A stretch of DNA of 64,000 nucleotides. Origin: Mycolicibacterium thermoresistibile. Its GTDB lineage: Bacteria > Actinomycetota > Actinomycetes > Mycobacteriales > Mycobacteriaceae. A program made the position numbers and the translations under genes. Shown here piece by piece: positions 47,968 through 59,357 of the stretch. Where the stretch lies: the NCBI RefSeq assembly GCF_900187065.1, contig NZ_LT906483.1:1240001-1304000 (forward strand), given 5' to 3'. Below the pieces are notes generated by a model. It saw nothing but the letters and a program-made list of their open reading frames with translations, was not told the DNA's origin and did no database searches. Position 1 is the stretch's first letter, and each line of letters opens with the position of its first letter.

Positions 47968-48479
47968 CTACTCGGCCGGCCGGCTGCCGGCAGCCTGTCG
48001 TGCATCGCCGCTGAGGTGATGCGTGGCCGGCCGCTCCGAAACGTCATCGCGCTGCGCGGAGTCCGCAGACAGCTTCTCCGACGCTTCTGTGGGTACGGTT
48101 TCCGTTGCTCGGGACTCACCTACTTGCTGAGCCGGCCCGGTGGCGGGCTGACCGGCTTGCGCCACGGACTGGCCCGCGTGCATCTGCGAGCCGATCGCCT
48201 GAGCGCCGTGCTCATCGGTCTCGGCGTATTCCTTACCGGCCACCGTGAGCACCCGGACATCACGTGGACGGCGTGGATGACCTGCCCGGCGCCGTCATGC
48301 CACTGCTCCCATGCCGATCCGAACGCCGACGCCGCGTCACCTCTCCAGCCTGACCCGAGCGTCTCCCGGACTTGCAGATCCACGTTCGACAGCCCGTCCT
48401 GTAAACGCTGCCCGGCGTCGTGCAGGCGTGCGGCCGCCGTGTACAGCTCGGACACCGCGACTTGAAGCGAAGGTTCCAT
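47968..48479 (-). pseudogene. EsxF-like WXG100 protein, frameshifted
   Basis: From ATG 48479 the frame gives SELYTAAARLHDAGQRLQDG, then GSGWRGDAASAFGSAWEQWH containing the W-x-G turn, and GAGQVIHAVHVM. At about 48255-48262 a single missing base moves the sequence to another frame that continues VLTVAGKEYAETDEHGAQAI and an alanine/glutamine-rich tail to 47968. With one base restored, the spacing between GAGQV and AGKEY equals that in M. tuberculosis EsxF as I recall it. The tail of about 70 residues is longer than in EsxF. It precedes the EsxE-like and CpnT-like remnants on the same strand. Confidence 0.68.
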
Positions 48480-48571
48480 CTGGCGCAACCCCCGATCCCA
48501 CCGACATCTGCCTCCTGCCTCGACCCTGATCGCAGCAAAGCGGGCTCCGGTGCACCAGTTACGCTGCGGCA

Positions 48572-49204
48572 GTGCTGATCGCTATTGAAGGTGTCGACGG
48601 TGCCGGTAAGCGCACGCTGACGGACGGGCTGCGGGCGGCGTTGGTGAGCAGCCACAGATCGGTCGCCGACCTGGCGTTCCCGAGGTACGGCCGGTCCATC
48701 ACGGCCGACCTGGCGGCCGAGGCACTGCACGGTCAACACGGCGACCTCGCCTCGAGCGTGTACGCGATGGCGGTGCTGTTCGCGATCGACCGGGCCGGAG
48801 CCCGCGATCACATCACCGAACTGCTGGCCACCCACGATGTGGTGATCCTGGACCGCTACGTCGCGTCCAACGCCGCCTACAGCGCGGCCCGGCTGCATCA
48901 GGGCGTCGACGGCGAGGTTGTCGAGTGGGTGCGGGCGTTGGAGTTCGATCGGCTGCAGCTGCCCCGACCGGACCGGCAGATCCTGCTCGACGTGCCCGCC
49001 GAACTCGCGGCCGAGCGGGCGGAGCGCCGCGCCGAGCAGGAGGTGGACCGGGCCCGCGACGCCTATGAGCGTGACGACGGCCTGCAGCGCCGGACCGCGG
49101 CCGTCTACACAGCGCTGGCCGCTGCCGAGTGGGGTGGGCGCTGGTCGGTCGTCGGGCCCGACGTCGACCCGGCGGCACTGGCGGCGACGCTGGTGGACGG
49201 CTGA
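48572..49204 (+). CDS. tmk: Thymidylate kinase
   Basis: Encodes 210 residues from GTG 48572. The P-loop is IAIEGVDGAGKRTLTDGL, followed by VVILDRYVASNAAYSAARLH with the D-R-Y motif and ELAAERAERRAEQEVDRARD in the LID region. It phosphorylates dTMP to dTDP. Short for the family's actinobacterial form but like mycobacterial Tmk. Next to mtrA, as in M. tuberculosis. Confidence 0.95.
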   Translation: MLIAIEGVDGAGKRTLTDGLRAALVSSHRSVADLAFPRYGRSITADLAAEALHGQHGDLASSVYAMAVLFAIDRAGARDHITELLATHDVVILDRYVASNAAYSAARLHQGVDGEVVEWVRALEFDRLQLPRPDRQILLDVPAELAAERAERRAEQEVDRARDAYERDDGLQRRTAAVYTALAAAEWGGRWSVVGPDVDPAALAATLVDG

Positions 49205-49322
49205 CCGGCGAGGGTTCTGGCAGGAAACCCGACCGAAACGCGTGCGGATCTCCTAGCCTGGACCCTTCGGTGCACAAAACGCCCGGTGTGGTAGCTCCGA
49301 TTTGTCGCGATTCGGTGACAAC

Positions 49323-50009
49323 ATGGACACCATGAGGCAGAGAATTCTCGTTGTCGATGACGATCCTTCGCTGGCCGAGATGCTCACCATCGTGCTTCGG
49401 GGCGAAGGATTCGACACCGCGGTCATCGGCGACGGCAGTCAGGCGCTCACCGCGGTCCGCGAGCTGCGACCCGATCTGGTCTTGCTGGACCTGATGCTGC
49501 CGGGCATGAACGGTATCGACGTCTGCCGGGTGCTGCGTGCCGATTCCGGCGTGCCGATCGTGATGCTCACCGCCAAGAGCGACACCGTCGACGTGGTGCT
49601 GGGCCTGGAGTCCGGCGCCGACGACTACGTGGTCAAACCGTTCAAACCGAAGGAGCTGGTCGCACGGGTGCGGGCGCGGCTGCGCCGCAACGAGGACGAA
49701 CCCGCGGAGATGCTGTCGATCGGCGATATCGACATCGACGTCCCCGCGCACAAGGTCACCCGCAACGGCGAGCAGATCCAGCTCACTCCGCTGGAGTTCG
49801 ACCTGCTGGTGGCGTTGGCGCGGAAACCGCGGCAGGTGTTTACTCGTGATGTGTTGCTCGAACAGGTGTGGGGCTATCGCCACCCCGCTGACACCCGTTT
49901 GGTGAACGTGCATGTTCAGCGGTTGCGGGCCAAGGTGGAGAAGGACCCGGAGAACCCGCAGGTGGTCCTGACCGTTCGAGGAGTGGGGTACAAGGCCGGC
50001 CCGCCATGA
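49323..50009 (+). CDS. mtrA: Response regulator MtrA
   Basis: Encodes 228 residues from ATG 49323. The receiver domain has [20 protein letters not shown], the phosphoaccepting Asp56 in [13 protein letters not shown], and the switch lysine in [13 protein letters not shown]. The C-terminal winged-helix DNA-binding domain (OmpR/PhoB type) contains [16 protein letters not shown] and [15 protein letters not shown]. MtrA is essential in M. tuberculosis and controls cell-cycle, cell-wall and dnaA-related genes. Followed by mtrB after 22 bases. The upstream gap 49205-49322 must hold its promoter; no clear hexamers were assigned. Confidence 0.97.
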   Translation: MDTMRQRILVVDDDPSLAEMLTIVLRGEGFDTAVIGDGSQALTAVRELRPDLVLLDLMLPGMNGIDVCRVLRADSGVPIVMLTAKSDTVDVVLGLESGADDYVVKPFKPKELVARVRARLRRNEDEPAEMLSIGDIDIDVPAHKVTRNGEQIQLTPLEFDLLVALARKPRQVFTRDVLLEQVWGYRHPADTRLVNVHVQRLRAKVEKDPENPQVVLTVRGVGYKAGPP

Positions 50010-50031
50010 TCCACACCGCCCGGCGGTGGCG

Positions 50032-51696
50032 ATGATCTTCAGTTCCAGGCGCCGTATCCGCGGCCGGTCGGGTCCGCTGCTGCGCGGATTCGGCGCGCTC
50101 GGTCGTGCGCTGGGTCACCTGTGGCGGCGTTCCCTGCAACTGCGGGTGGTCGCACTCACGCTCGGGTTGTCGCTCGCCGTCATCGTCGTGCTCGGGTTCG
50201 TTCTGACCAGCCAGATCACCGACCGCATCCTCGAGGTCAAGGTGCAGGCGGCGATCGAGGAGATCGAACGGGCCCGCAACACCGTCAGCGGCATCGTGGG
50301 TGGCGAGGAAACCCGGTCGCTGGACAGCAGCCTGCAGTTGGCCCGTAACACCCTGATCGACCGCAAGGCCGATGAGGGGTCGGGGCTGGCCGGAACCTTC
50401 GACGCGGTGCTGGTCGTGCCCGGTGACGGGCCGCGTGCGGCGACGACGGCCGGACCCGTGCAGCAGATCCCCACCGGCCTGCGCGACTTCGTCAAGGCCG
50501 GTCAGGTGAGCTACCAGTACGCCACGGTGCACACCGACAACTTCGCCGGGCCCGCGCTGCTCGTGGGCAGCCCCACCGGGTCTTCGACGTCATCGGTGAC
50601 CAACCTCGAGCTGTACCTGATCTTCCCGCTGAACAACGAGGAGAGCACCATCGCGTTGGTGCGCGGCACCATCGCCACCGGCGGTCTGGTGCTGCTCGGC
50701 CTGCTGGCGGCGATCTCGCTGCTGGTGGCGCGGCAGGTGGTGCTGCCGGTCCGTTCGGCGTCGCGGATCGCCGAACGGTTCGCCGAAGGGCACCTCACCG
50801 AGCGGATGCCGGTCCGCGGCGAGGACGACATGGCCCGGCTGGCGATGAGCTTCAACGACATGGCCGAGAGCCTGTCCCGCCAGATCACCCAGCTCGAGGA
50901 GTTCGGGAACCTGCAGCGGCGGTTCACCTCCGACGTCAGCCACGAGTTGCGCACTCCGCTGACCACGGTGCGGATGGCCGCCGATCTGATCCACGACAAC
51001 AGTGCGGATCTCGACCCCGCGCTGCGTCGCTCGATCGAGTTGATGGTCAGCGAACTCGACCGGTTCGAATCGCTGCTCAACGATCTGCTGGAGATCTCCC
51101 GCCACGACGCCGGCGTCGCCGAGTTGTCGGTCGAGTCGGTCGACCTGCGTTCCACCGTGCGCAGCGCGTTGGACAATGTGGGGCATCTGGCCGACGACGC
51201 CGGTATCGAACTGCTCATGGATTTGCCCGAACACGAGGTGATCGCGGAGGTGGACTCGCGCCGGGTGGAGCGCATCCTGCGCAACCTGATCGCCAACGCC
51301 ATCGACCACGCCGAACGCAAGCCGGTGCGGATCCGGATGGCCGCGGACGAGGACACCGTCGCGGTCACCGTCCGCGACTACGGGGTGGGGCTGCGGCCGG
51401 GGGAGGAGAAACTGGTGTTCAGCCGGTTCTGGCGGTCGGACCCGTCCCGGGTGCGCCGCTCCGGCGGCACCGGTCTGGGCCTGGCCATCAGCGTCGAGGA
51501 CGCCCGCCTGCACCAGGGCCGGCTCGAAGCCTGGGGCGAGCCGGGCAAGGGGGCCTGCTTCCGGCTCACCCTGCCGCTGGTGCGCGGTCACAAGGTGACG
51601 ACCAGCCCGCTGCCGCTCAAACCGATGGACGAGTCCGGTGCGCGGGCGGCCCAGCGGGCCAACAGACATCGGGAACCGGCGGGAGAAGGCGTGTGA
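50032..51696 (+). CDS. mtrB: Sensor histidine kinase MtrB
   Basis: Encodes 554 residues from ATG 50032 (GTG 50026 is also in frame). Two transmembrane helices, [20 protein letters not shown] and [18 protein letters not shown], flank an extracellular sensor region; then a HAMP domain ([20 protein letters not shown]), the H box with His304 in [19 protein letters not shown], and N/G boxes ([30 protein letters not shown]). It phosphorylates MtrA. Stop overlaps lpqB by 4 bases. Confidence 0.97.
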   Translation: MIFSSRRRIRGRSGPLLRGFGALGRALGHLWRRSLQLRVVALTLGLSLAVIVVLGFVLTSQITDRILEVKVQAAIEEIERARNTVSGIVGGEETRSLDSSLQLARNTLIDRKADEGSGLAGTFDAVLVVPGDGPRAATTAGPVQQIPTGLRDFVKAGQVSYQYATVHTDNFAGPALLVGSPTGSSTSSVTNLELYLIFPLNNEESTIALVRGTIATGGLVLLGLLAAISLLVARQVVLPVRSASRIAERFAEGHLTERMPVRGEDDMARLAMSFNDMAESLSRQITQLEEFGNLQRRFTSDVSHELRTPLTTVRMAADLIHDNSADLDPALRRSIELMVSELDRFESLLNDLLEISRHDAGVAELSVESVDLRSTVRSALDNVGHLADDAGIELLMDLPEHEVIAEVDSRRVERILRNLIANAIDHAERKPVRIRMAADEDTVAVTVRDYGVGLRPGEEKLVFSRFWRSDPSRVRRSGGTGLGLAISVEDARLHQGRLEAWGEPGKGACFRLTLPLVRGHKVTTSPLPLKPMDESGARAAQRANRHREPAGEGV

Positions 51697-53459
51697 CCCG
51701 CCGTTTCCTGATCCTGATCGCCGTCACGATGATCGGGGTGCTCACCGGTTGCGCGGGGGTGCCCAGCTCGTCGTCCCCACAAGCCGTCGGCACAGTGGAA
51801 CGCCCGGCGCCACCCACGCTGCCCAAGCCGACCCCGGACATGGTCCCCGACGTGCTGTTGCGCGAATTCCTCAAGGCCACAGCGGATCCCGCCAACCGGC
51901 ACCTCGCTGCGCGGCAGTTCCTCACCGAGTCCGCGTCGCAGGGTTGGGACGATGCCGGCGGGGCACTGTTGGTCGACCGGGTGGGGTTCGTGGAGAATTC
52001 CGGACCACAACGGGTTTCGGTCAGCATGCGGGCGGACATCCTGGGTTCGCTGTCGGATATGGGGGTGTTCGAGACCGCCGAGGGGGAGCTGCCGGACCCG
52101 GGTCCGATCGAACTGGTCCGGACGCCGGACGGCTGGCGGATCGACAAACTGCCCAACGGCGTCTTCCTGGACTGGCAGCAGTTCCAGGAGACCTACCGAC
52201 GCCACACCCTGTACTTCGCCGACAACACCGGCAGCACCGTGGTGCCCGATCCGCGCTACGTGGCGGTATCCGATCCGGATCAGCTGGCCACCGAACTGGT
52301 GAGCAAGCTGATCGTCGGTCCCCGGCCGGAGATGGCCGGCACGGTGCGCAATCTGCTGGAACCGCCGCTGCGGCTGCGCGGCCCGGTCACCCGCGCCGAC
52401 GGTGGCCGCACCGGGGTGGGCCGCGGCTACGGCGGCGCGAGAATCGATCTGGAGAACCTGTCGACCACCGATCCGCAGAGTCGCCAACTCCTTGCCGCGC
52501 AGATCATCTGGACGTTGGCGCGGGCCGGGATCAACGGCCCCTACGTGATCAACGCGGACGGGGCCGCGTTGGATGACCGGTTCGCCGAGGGATGGAAGAC
52601 CTCCGACGTGGCCGCCACCGATCCGGGTGCGGACGACGGCGCCGCCGCCGGCCTGCACGCCCTGGTCGACGGGCGGCTGGTCTCGGTGGACGGGCAGCGG
52701 GCGGCGCCGGTACCCGGGGCGTTCGGCCACGCCCCCAACCAGATTTCCGCGGCGTTGTCCCGCAACGGTCAACGGGTCGCCTCGGTGGTGACGGAACGGC
52801 CCGGCGCCCCCGACATGGCCGCCACGATGTGGGTCGGCCCGCTGGGCGGGCAGGCCGCGCCGGCCATCGAAGCCCGCAGCCTGTCGCGGCCCACGTGGGC
52901 GCTCGACGGGGCGGTGTGGGTGGTGGTGGACGGCCAGAACGTGGTGCGGGTGGTTCCCGAGACCGCTTCGGGTCAGCCGGCCCGGATCCCGGTCGACACC
53001 ACCGCGGTGTCGACCGAGTTCCCCGGGCCGATCGCGGAACTGCAGCTGTCCCGTGACGGCACCCGCGCCGCGATGGTGATCGAGGGGCTCGTCGTGCTGG
53101 CCGGCGTCGAACAGACACCCGATGGGCAGTACGTGCTAACCCACCCCCGCCGGCTCGGATACGGACTGGGCAACACCGCGGTCTCGCTGTCCTGGCGCAC
53201 CGGCGACGACATCGTCGTCACCCGCACCGACCCGCAGAACCCGGTCTCCTACGTCAACCTCGACGGCGTCAACTCCGACGGCCCCAGCCGTAATCTGCTG
53301 ATGCCGGTGCGGACGGTGGTGGCCAGCCCGTCCACCGTGTACGTCGCCGACGCCCGCGGCGTGCTGCAGCTGTCGGGGTCGGCAGCCGAGGACAATCTCG
53401 GCTGGACCGAGGTGCGGTCGCTGATGTCGCCCGGGGCGATCCCGGTGTTGCCCGGCTGA
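51693..53459 (+). CDS. lpqB: Lipoprotein LpqB
   Basis: Encodes 588 residues from GTG 51693. A lipoprotein signal with lipobox [13 protein letters not shown] (cysteine 20 or so) is followed by a GerMN-like domain and a C-terminal WD40/beta-propeller-like region ([40 protein letters not shown]). LpqB interacts with the MtrB sensor and modulates MtrA signalling in mycobacteria. It is co-translated with mtrB. Confidence 0.96.
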   Translation: MTRRFLILIAVTMIGVLTGCAGVPSSSSPQAVGTVERPAPPTLPKPTPDMVPDVLLREFLKATADPANRHLAARQFLTESASQGWDDAGGALLVDRVGFVENSGPQRVSVSMRADILGSLSDMGVFETAEGELPDPGPIELVRTPDGWRIDKLPNGVFLDWQQFQETYRRHTLYFADNTGSTVVPDPRYVAVSDPDQLATELVSKLIVGPRPEMAGTVRNLLEPPLRLRGPVTRADGGRTGVGRGYGGARIDLENLSTTDPQSRQLLAAQIIWTLARAGINGPYVINADGAALDDRFAEGWKTSDVAATDPGADDGAAAGLHALVDGRLVSVDGQRAAPVPGAFGHAPNQISAALSRNGQRVASVVTERPGAPDMAATMWVGPLGGQAAPAIEARSLSRPTWALDGAVWVVVDGQNVVRVVPETASGQPARIPVDTTAVSTEFPGPIAELQLSRDGTRAAMVIEGLVVLAGVEQTPDGQYVLTHPRRLGYGLGNTAVSLSWRTGDDIVVTRTDPQNPVSYVNLDGVNSDGPSRNLLMPVRTVVASPSTVYVADARGVLQLSGSAAEDNLGWTEVRSLMSPGAIPVLPG

Positions 53460-53472
53460 CCGGCCGGGGCGG

Positions 53473-53519
53473 GGCCGAACTCCTGCGCGGCCGAACCCCT
53501 GCGCGGCCGAACTCTGCGC
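53473..53519. repeat. 16-bp tandem repeat between lpqB and comF
   Basis: GGCCGAACTCCTGCGC at 53473-53488 is repeated at 53489-53504 with one change and again, one base shorter, at 53505-53519. It fills much of the 93-base gap before the comF start. Confidence 0.85.
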
Positions 53520-53552
53520 GCGGGTGTCGGGGCCCGTCGGCACACTGACACA

Positions 53553-54197
53553 GTGCTCGATGGCCCGGTGCTCGATCTGGTGTTGCCGCTGCACTGCGGC
53601 GGCTGCGGGGCGCCCGCCACCCGCTGGTGTCCGGCATGCGCACGTGAGCTCTTTCTGCGTGCCGACGACCCGCGTCTCGTGACACCCCGGCTGGACCCCG
53701 GGGTGCCGGTGTTCACGCTGGGCCGATACACCGGTGCTCGTCGCTCCGCCATCGTCGCGGTCAAGGAACACGGCCGCGCCGACCTCCTCGCGCCGTTGGC
53801 CGGGGCCGTGCGGCAGGGCATCTCGCGGCTGTTTCAGTGGGGCTTGCTCGAGACACCGTTGACGGTGGTGCCGGCCCCGACCCGGGCCTGGGCGGCGCGA
53901 CGCCGCGGCGGCGATCCGGTCCGCCGGATGGCCCAGGCCGCGGTGGCCGGCCGGCCGGATGTAGCGGTGGTGCCCGCGTTGCGCTCACGGGGGCTGACCC
54001 GTGACTCGGTCGGGCTGTCGCGCGCCGACCGGCAACGCAACATCGCCGGCCGGGTCCGGCTGCGGCGGCAGGTGACCGGGCCGGCACTGGTGATCGATGA
54101 CGTCATCACCACCGGTGCGACCGCCGCGGAGTCGGTCCGGGTGCTGCGGGCGGCCGGCGCGAGCGTGCTGGCCGTGCTGACGCTCGCGGCGGCCTGA
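53553..54197 (+). CDS. ComF-family phosphoribosyltransferase-like protein
   Basis: Encodes 214 residues from GTG 53553. An N-terminal zinc-ribbon-like part has HCGGCGAPATRWCPACAREL; the PRTase fold follows with VVPAPTRAWAARRRGGDPVR and the PRPP loop LVIDDVITTGATAAESVRVL. ComF proteins act in DNA uptake in naturally competent bacteria; in mycobacteria the role is unknown. Conserved between lpqB and hpf (Rv3242c as I recall). Confidence 0.92.
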   Translation: MLDGPVLDLVLPLHCGGCGAPATRWCPACARELFLRADDPRLVTPRLDPGVPVFTLGRYTGARRSAIVAVKEHGRADLLAPLAGAVRQGISRLFQWGLLETPLTVVPAPTRAWAARRRGGDPVRRMAQAAVAGRPDVAVVPALRSRGLTRDSVGLSRADRQRNIAGRVRLRRQVTGPALVIDDVITTGATAAESVRVLRAAGASVLAVLTLAAA

Positions 54198-54537
54198 TCC
54201 GCGCCGCACGTCCGCTCGCCGGACATCGACCGGGGTGACGGGGCCGCCGATCAGACCGGGCCGACGAAAGGTGACGAACTGGAAACTGGAGGGGCAATCC
54301 AGTGGCAATACCCGGTAAACCTGACTACCGTCGGCACCAACGACCGTGAACACCTCACGACGGCGTCACCGATCATCGAGTCGCCGATCATGAGGAGCCA
54401 CTTCGCCGCACAACGGTAGGAGGTGAGTAGTCGACACCTTGCGCCGATGGGCGGAGCGAATGTTGGGCCCATCGACGCAACTCGAATAGCCCGGCACGCA
54501 GCGCGCGTGCGACTCCGGAGAGAGCGAGTTGCCAAGC
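54198..54537 (+). other. Long leader region upstream of hpf
   Basis: About 340 gene-free bases precede hpf. A hairpin with a 12-bp stem bearing one mismatch (54441-54452 with 54467-54478, arm GCGCCGATGGGC) lies about 60 bases before the start. The region should hold the hpf promoter; no hexamers were assigned with confidence. Confidence 0.5.
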
Positions 54538-55215
54538 ATGACAAGCCGTTCCACTAACTCAAAGCGCACCATGGTGATCGAGGACGATCGTCCGGAGGCC
54601 GGACGGGGCGAACCCAGGGCCGAGATCGTCTTCAAGGGCCGCAACGTCGAGATTCCCGATCATTTCCGGGTCTACGTCTCCGAGAAGCTGTCGCGGCTGG
54701 AACGGTTCGACCGAACGATCTTCCTGTTCGACGTCGAACTCGACCATGAGAGGAACCGGCGGCAGCGCAAGAACTGTCAGCGCGTCGAGTTGACCGCGCG
54801 CGGACGCGGGCCGGTGGTACGCGCCGAGGCCTGTGCGGACAGCTTCTACGCCGCGATGGAGGCGGCGGTGGACAAGCTCGAGGAGCGGCTGCGCCGCGCC
54901 GCCGATCGGCGCAAGATCCATTACGGAGACAAGACCCCGCTCTCGGTGGCCGAGGCGACGGCGAACATGCCGCTGCCCGACATCACGTCACCGAATTCAC
55001 AGTCTTCCGACGGCGCCGCCACGGAGGACGAGGGACCGGGCCGCATCGTCCGGGTCAAGGAGCATCCGGCCGTCCCGATGTCCGTCGACGACGCGCTCTA
55101 CGAGATGGAACTGGTGGGCCACGACTTCTTCCTGTTCCACGACAAGGAAACCGACAAGCCCTCGGTGGTGTACCGGCGGCACGCGTTCGACTACGGGCTG
55201 ATCCGGCTGGCCTGA
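54538..55215 (+). CDS. hpf: Long ribosome hibernation promoting factor HPF
   Basis: Encodes 225 residues from ATG 54538 (a TTG at 54529 is better spaced from GGAGAGAG and could be the true start). The N-terminal S30AE domain has VFKGRNVEIPDHFRVYVSEK and LDHERNRRQRKNCQRVELTA; a linker follows, then the C-terminal dimerisation domain (VPMSVDDALYEMELVGHDFF, FDYGLIRLA). Long HPF makes 100S ribosome dimers or stabilises 70S ribosomes in stationary phase. Rv3241c orthologue as I recall; secA1 follows. Confidence 0.93.
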   Translation: MTSRSTNSKRTMVIEDDRPEAGRGEPRAEIVFKGRNVEIPDHFRVYVSEKLSRLERFDRTIFLFDVELDHERNRRQRKNCQRVELTARGRGPVVRAEACADSFYAAMEAAVDKLEERLRRAADRRKIHYGDKTPLSVAEATANMPLPDITSPNSQSSDGAATEDEGPGRIVRVKEHPAVPMSVDDALYEMELVGHDFFLFHDKETDKPSVVYRRHAFDYGLIRLA

Positions 55216-55243
55216 CCGGCCGGGCTGGATTCTCGACACGGCG

Positions 55244-55287
55244 CGGACCGGGTCCGACCAGCGGGCGGGCCCGGTCCGACGCTGGTC
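55244..55287 (+). promoter_or_regulatory. Two mutually exclusive hairpins between hpf and secA1
   Basis: Stem A pairs CGGACCGGG (55244-55252) with 55270-55278, 9 bp perfect. Stem B pairs GACCAGCG (55256-55263), which lies in the loop of A, with 55280-55287, 8 bp perfect. Both cannot form together as full stems. They begin 29 bases after the hpf stop and lie ~140 bases before secA1, so they could end hpf transcription or act in the secA1 leader. Confidence 0.5.
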
Positions 55288-55425
55288 ACACCGCTGCGGC
55301 CGGAGCCGGGCGGAATCGGTGCGTTGTTCGTCAAGTAGCTTCGACCTGCTTATTCGACGAGTCACCTACGATGGACGTCGTCAAACAGCTGACGAGACCC
55401 ATCGAACCCACAGGGGAAAATTAGC

Positions 55426-58244
<2,819 letters not shown>

Positions 58245-58254
<10 letters not shown>

Positions 58255-58332
58255 ACCGCGTGATCAGGCCCCGCGGTTGAACCGCGTGATCAGGCCCCGC
58301 GGTTGAACCGCGCGATCAGGCCCCGCGGTTGA
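58245..58332. repeat. 26-bp tandem repeat starting inside the secA1 3' end
   Basis: Three units of 26 bases (58245-58270, 58271-58296, 58297-58322; one substitution in the third) plus a 10-base partial unit. Each contains the 15-bp palindrome CGCGGTTGAACCGCG, so each unit can form a small hairpin. The first unit includes the secA1 stop. Confidence 0.92.
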
Positions 58333-58410
58333 CTGTGCATGCACTGCGTCGAGTGTGCGGCCGGTGATCTCGAAGTGAGCTGACGGCGGGATTCGGCCCG
58401 GATTCGCGCC

Positions 58411-58510
58411 GCCTGTGCACGCTGGGCGCCGCCTCTGCACGCTCGGCGCCCCCAGTGCACCGTCGGCACCCGCAGTGCACACTCGCCGCGGCCAGCGCAC
58501 GCGCAAGCCA
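58411..58510. repeat. Degenerate 20-bp tandem repeat array, four to five units
   Basis: Units start every 20 bases from 58411: GCCTGTGCACGCTGGGCGCC, GCCTCTGCACGCTCGGCGCC, CCCAGTGCACCGTCGGCACC, CGCAGTGCACACTCGCCGCG, then a weak fifth. All share a T-G-C-A-C-x-C-T core. The same period and a similar core occur at 22211-22290. Together with the 26-bp repeat they fill the 297-base gap after secA1; no gene was seen there. Confidence 0.75.
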
Positions 58511-58551
58511 CCTCGAAATGCGGAACACCGCCGGGCCACCCCGTCGAGCAG

Positions 58552-59193
58552 CTACCCCATCTGCAGTGCCACCAGCTCCCATCGGTCGGTGCCGCTGACC
58601 CGTTCGACGCGCGCGGCGATCGCCCGCACGCGTTCGCCGCGGGTGTAGGTGCCGAACACCTCCGCGGCCACGGGTTGCCCGTCGGCCATCGCCGCGGTAC
58701 GCAGCCGCACCCGGCGCAGCACGGCGGCTCCGCGGTGGTCGGGGCGCCCGGCGGCCAACGCGGCGACGGTGTCCAGCAGCGGGATCGACAGCATCGACCG
58801 CAGCTGGCCGATGGGCCGGCGCCGGTCGATGACCTCCAGGATGCGCCGCAGCGCAGCGTCGGCGAAAACCGCCGCGGCACGGGGTGGCGGCGCCTCTGCG
58901 GCCGGGTGCGCATGAACTCGCGCATGAACCCCGCCGGTCGGCGACGCCGCGCGGGTCCGGTGCCGGTGCCGCAGCGGGGACGTCGGCGGCGGGCAGGCAG
59001 CGGCGGGGGAGGCGATCTCGATCGGCGGCGGTTCGTAATCCACCACCGGCGACAGGTAACCGTTGGCGTCGCTCTGATGACGCGGGCCCGATCCGGGCAC
59101 GGACCGGGGAACAGACTGGGGTCCGGGCAACGACACTCTCCAGCGCTCGACGTGACAGGGCGGCGTCTGCTGGAGAGTGGCAGACCATTTCAT
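58552..59193 (-). CDS. Rv3235-family protein (alanine/arginine/proline-rich)
   Basis: Encodes 213 residues if ATG 59193 is used; GTG 59136 and TTG 59130 are alternatives. The N-terminal 110 residues are low complexity (proline, alanine, arginine). The conserved C-terminal domain is FADAALRRILEVIDRRRPIG, MLSIPLLDTVAALAA, RRVRLRTAAMADGQPVAAEV and GTYTRGERVRAIAARVE, ending in WELVALQMG. This matches the actinobacterial Rv3235 family near secA1 as I recall. Function unknown. Divergent from the WS/DGAT gene. Confidence 0.8.
   Translation of the reverse strand: MKWSATLQQTPPCHVERWRVSLPGPQSVPRSVPGSGPRHQSDANGYLSPVVDYEPPPIEIASPAAACPPPTSPLRHRHRTRAASPTGGVHARVHAHPAAEAPPPRAAAVFADAALRRILEVIDRRRPIGQLRSMLSIPLLDTVAALAAGRPDHRGAAVLRRVRLRTAAMADGQPVAAEVFGTYTRGERVRAIAARVERVSGTDRWELVALQMG
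59134..59179 (-). promoter_or_regulatory. 11-bp inverted repeat at the Rv3235-like gene start
   Basis: CACTCTCCAGC (59134-59144) is exactly complementary to 59169-59179, with 24 bases between. On the minus-strand transcript the downstream arm contains G-G-A-G-A-G-T-G, which is the likely ribosome-binding site and GTG of the alternative starts. Confidence 0.45.
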
Positions 59194-59357
59194 GATCTCA
59201 TGGGGTGACGAACCCGCCGTGCACCTTTCCTGCGTGACCGGGAGCTCAGGATTAACGTAGGCGAAGGAAATCGACCGGGGGCAATTAACGTGAGGACGGC
59301 GGTTCACAGGGGCCGGACCGCGAAGACGTCAGCACCGCAGGGGAGGGTGACGCCGCA

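Noticed and set aside
47841..48119. 92-codon minus-strand open frame in the toxin-like locus
   Set aside because: Arginine-rich, crosses the EsxF-like tail and EsxE-like remnant in a third frame; the coupled remnants explain the region better.
55244..55287. H-type pseudoknot
   Set aside because: Only one base would have to cross a 9-bp stem, which is sterically not possible; treated as alternative hairpins.
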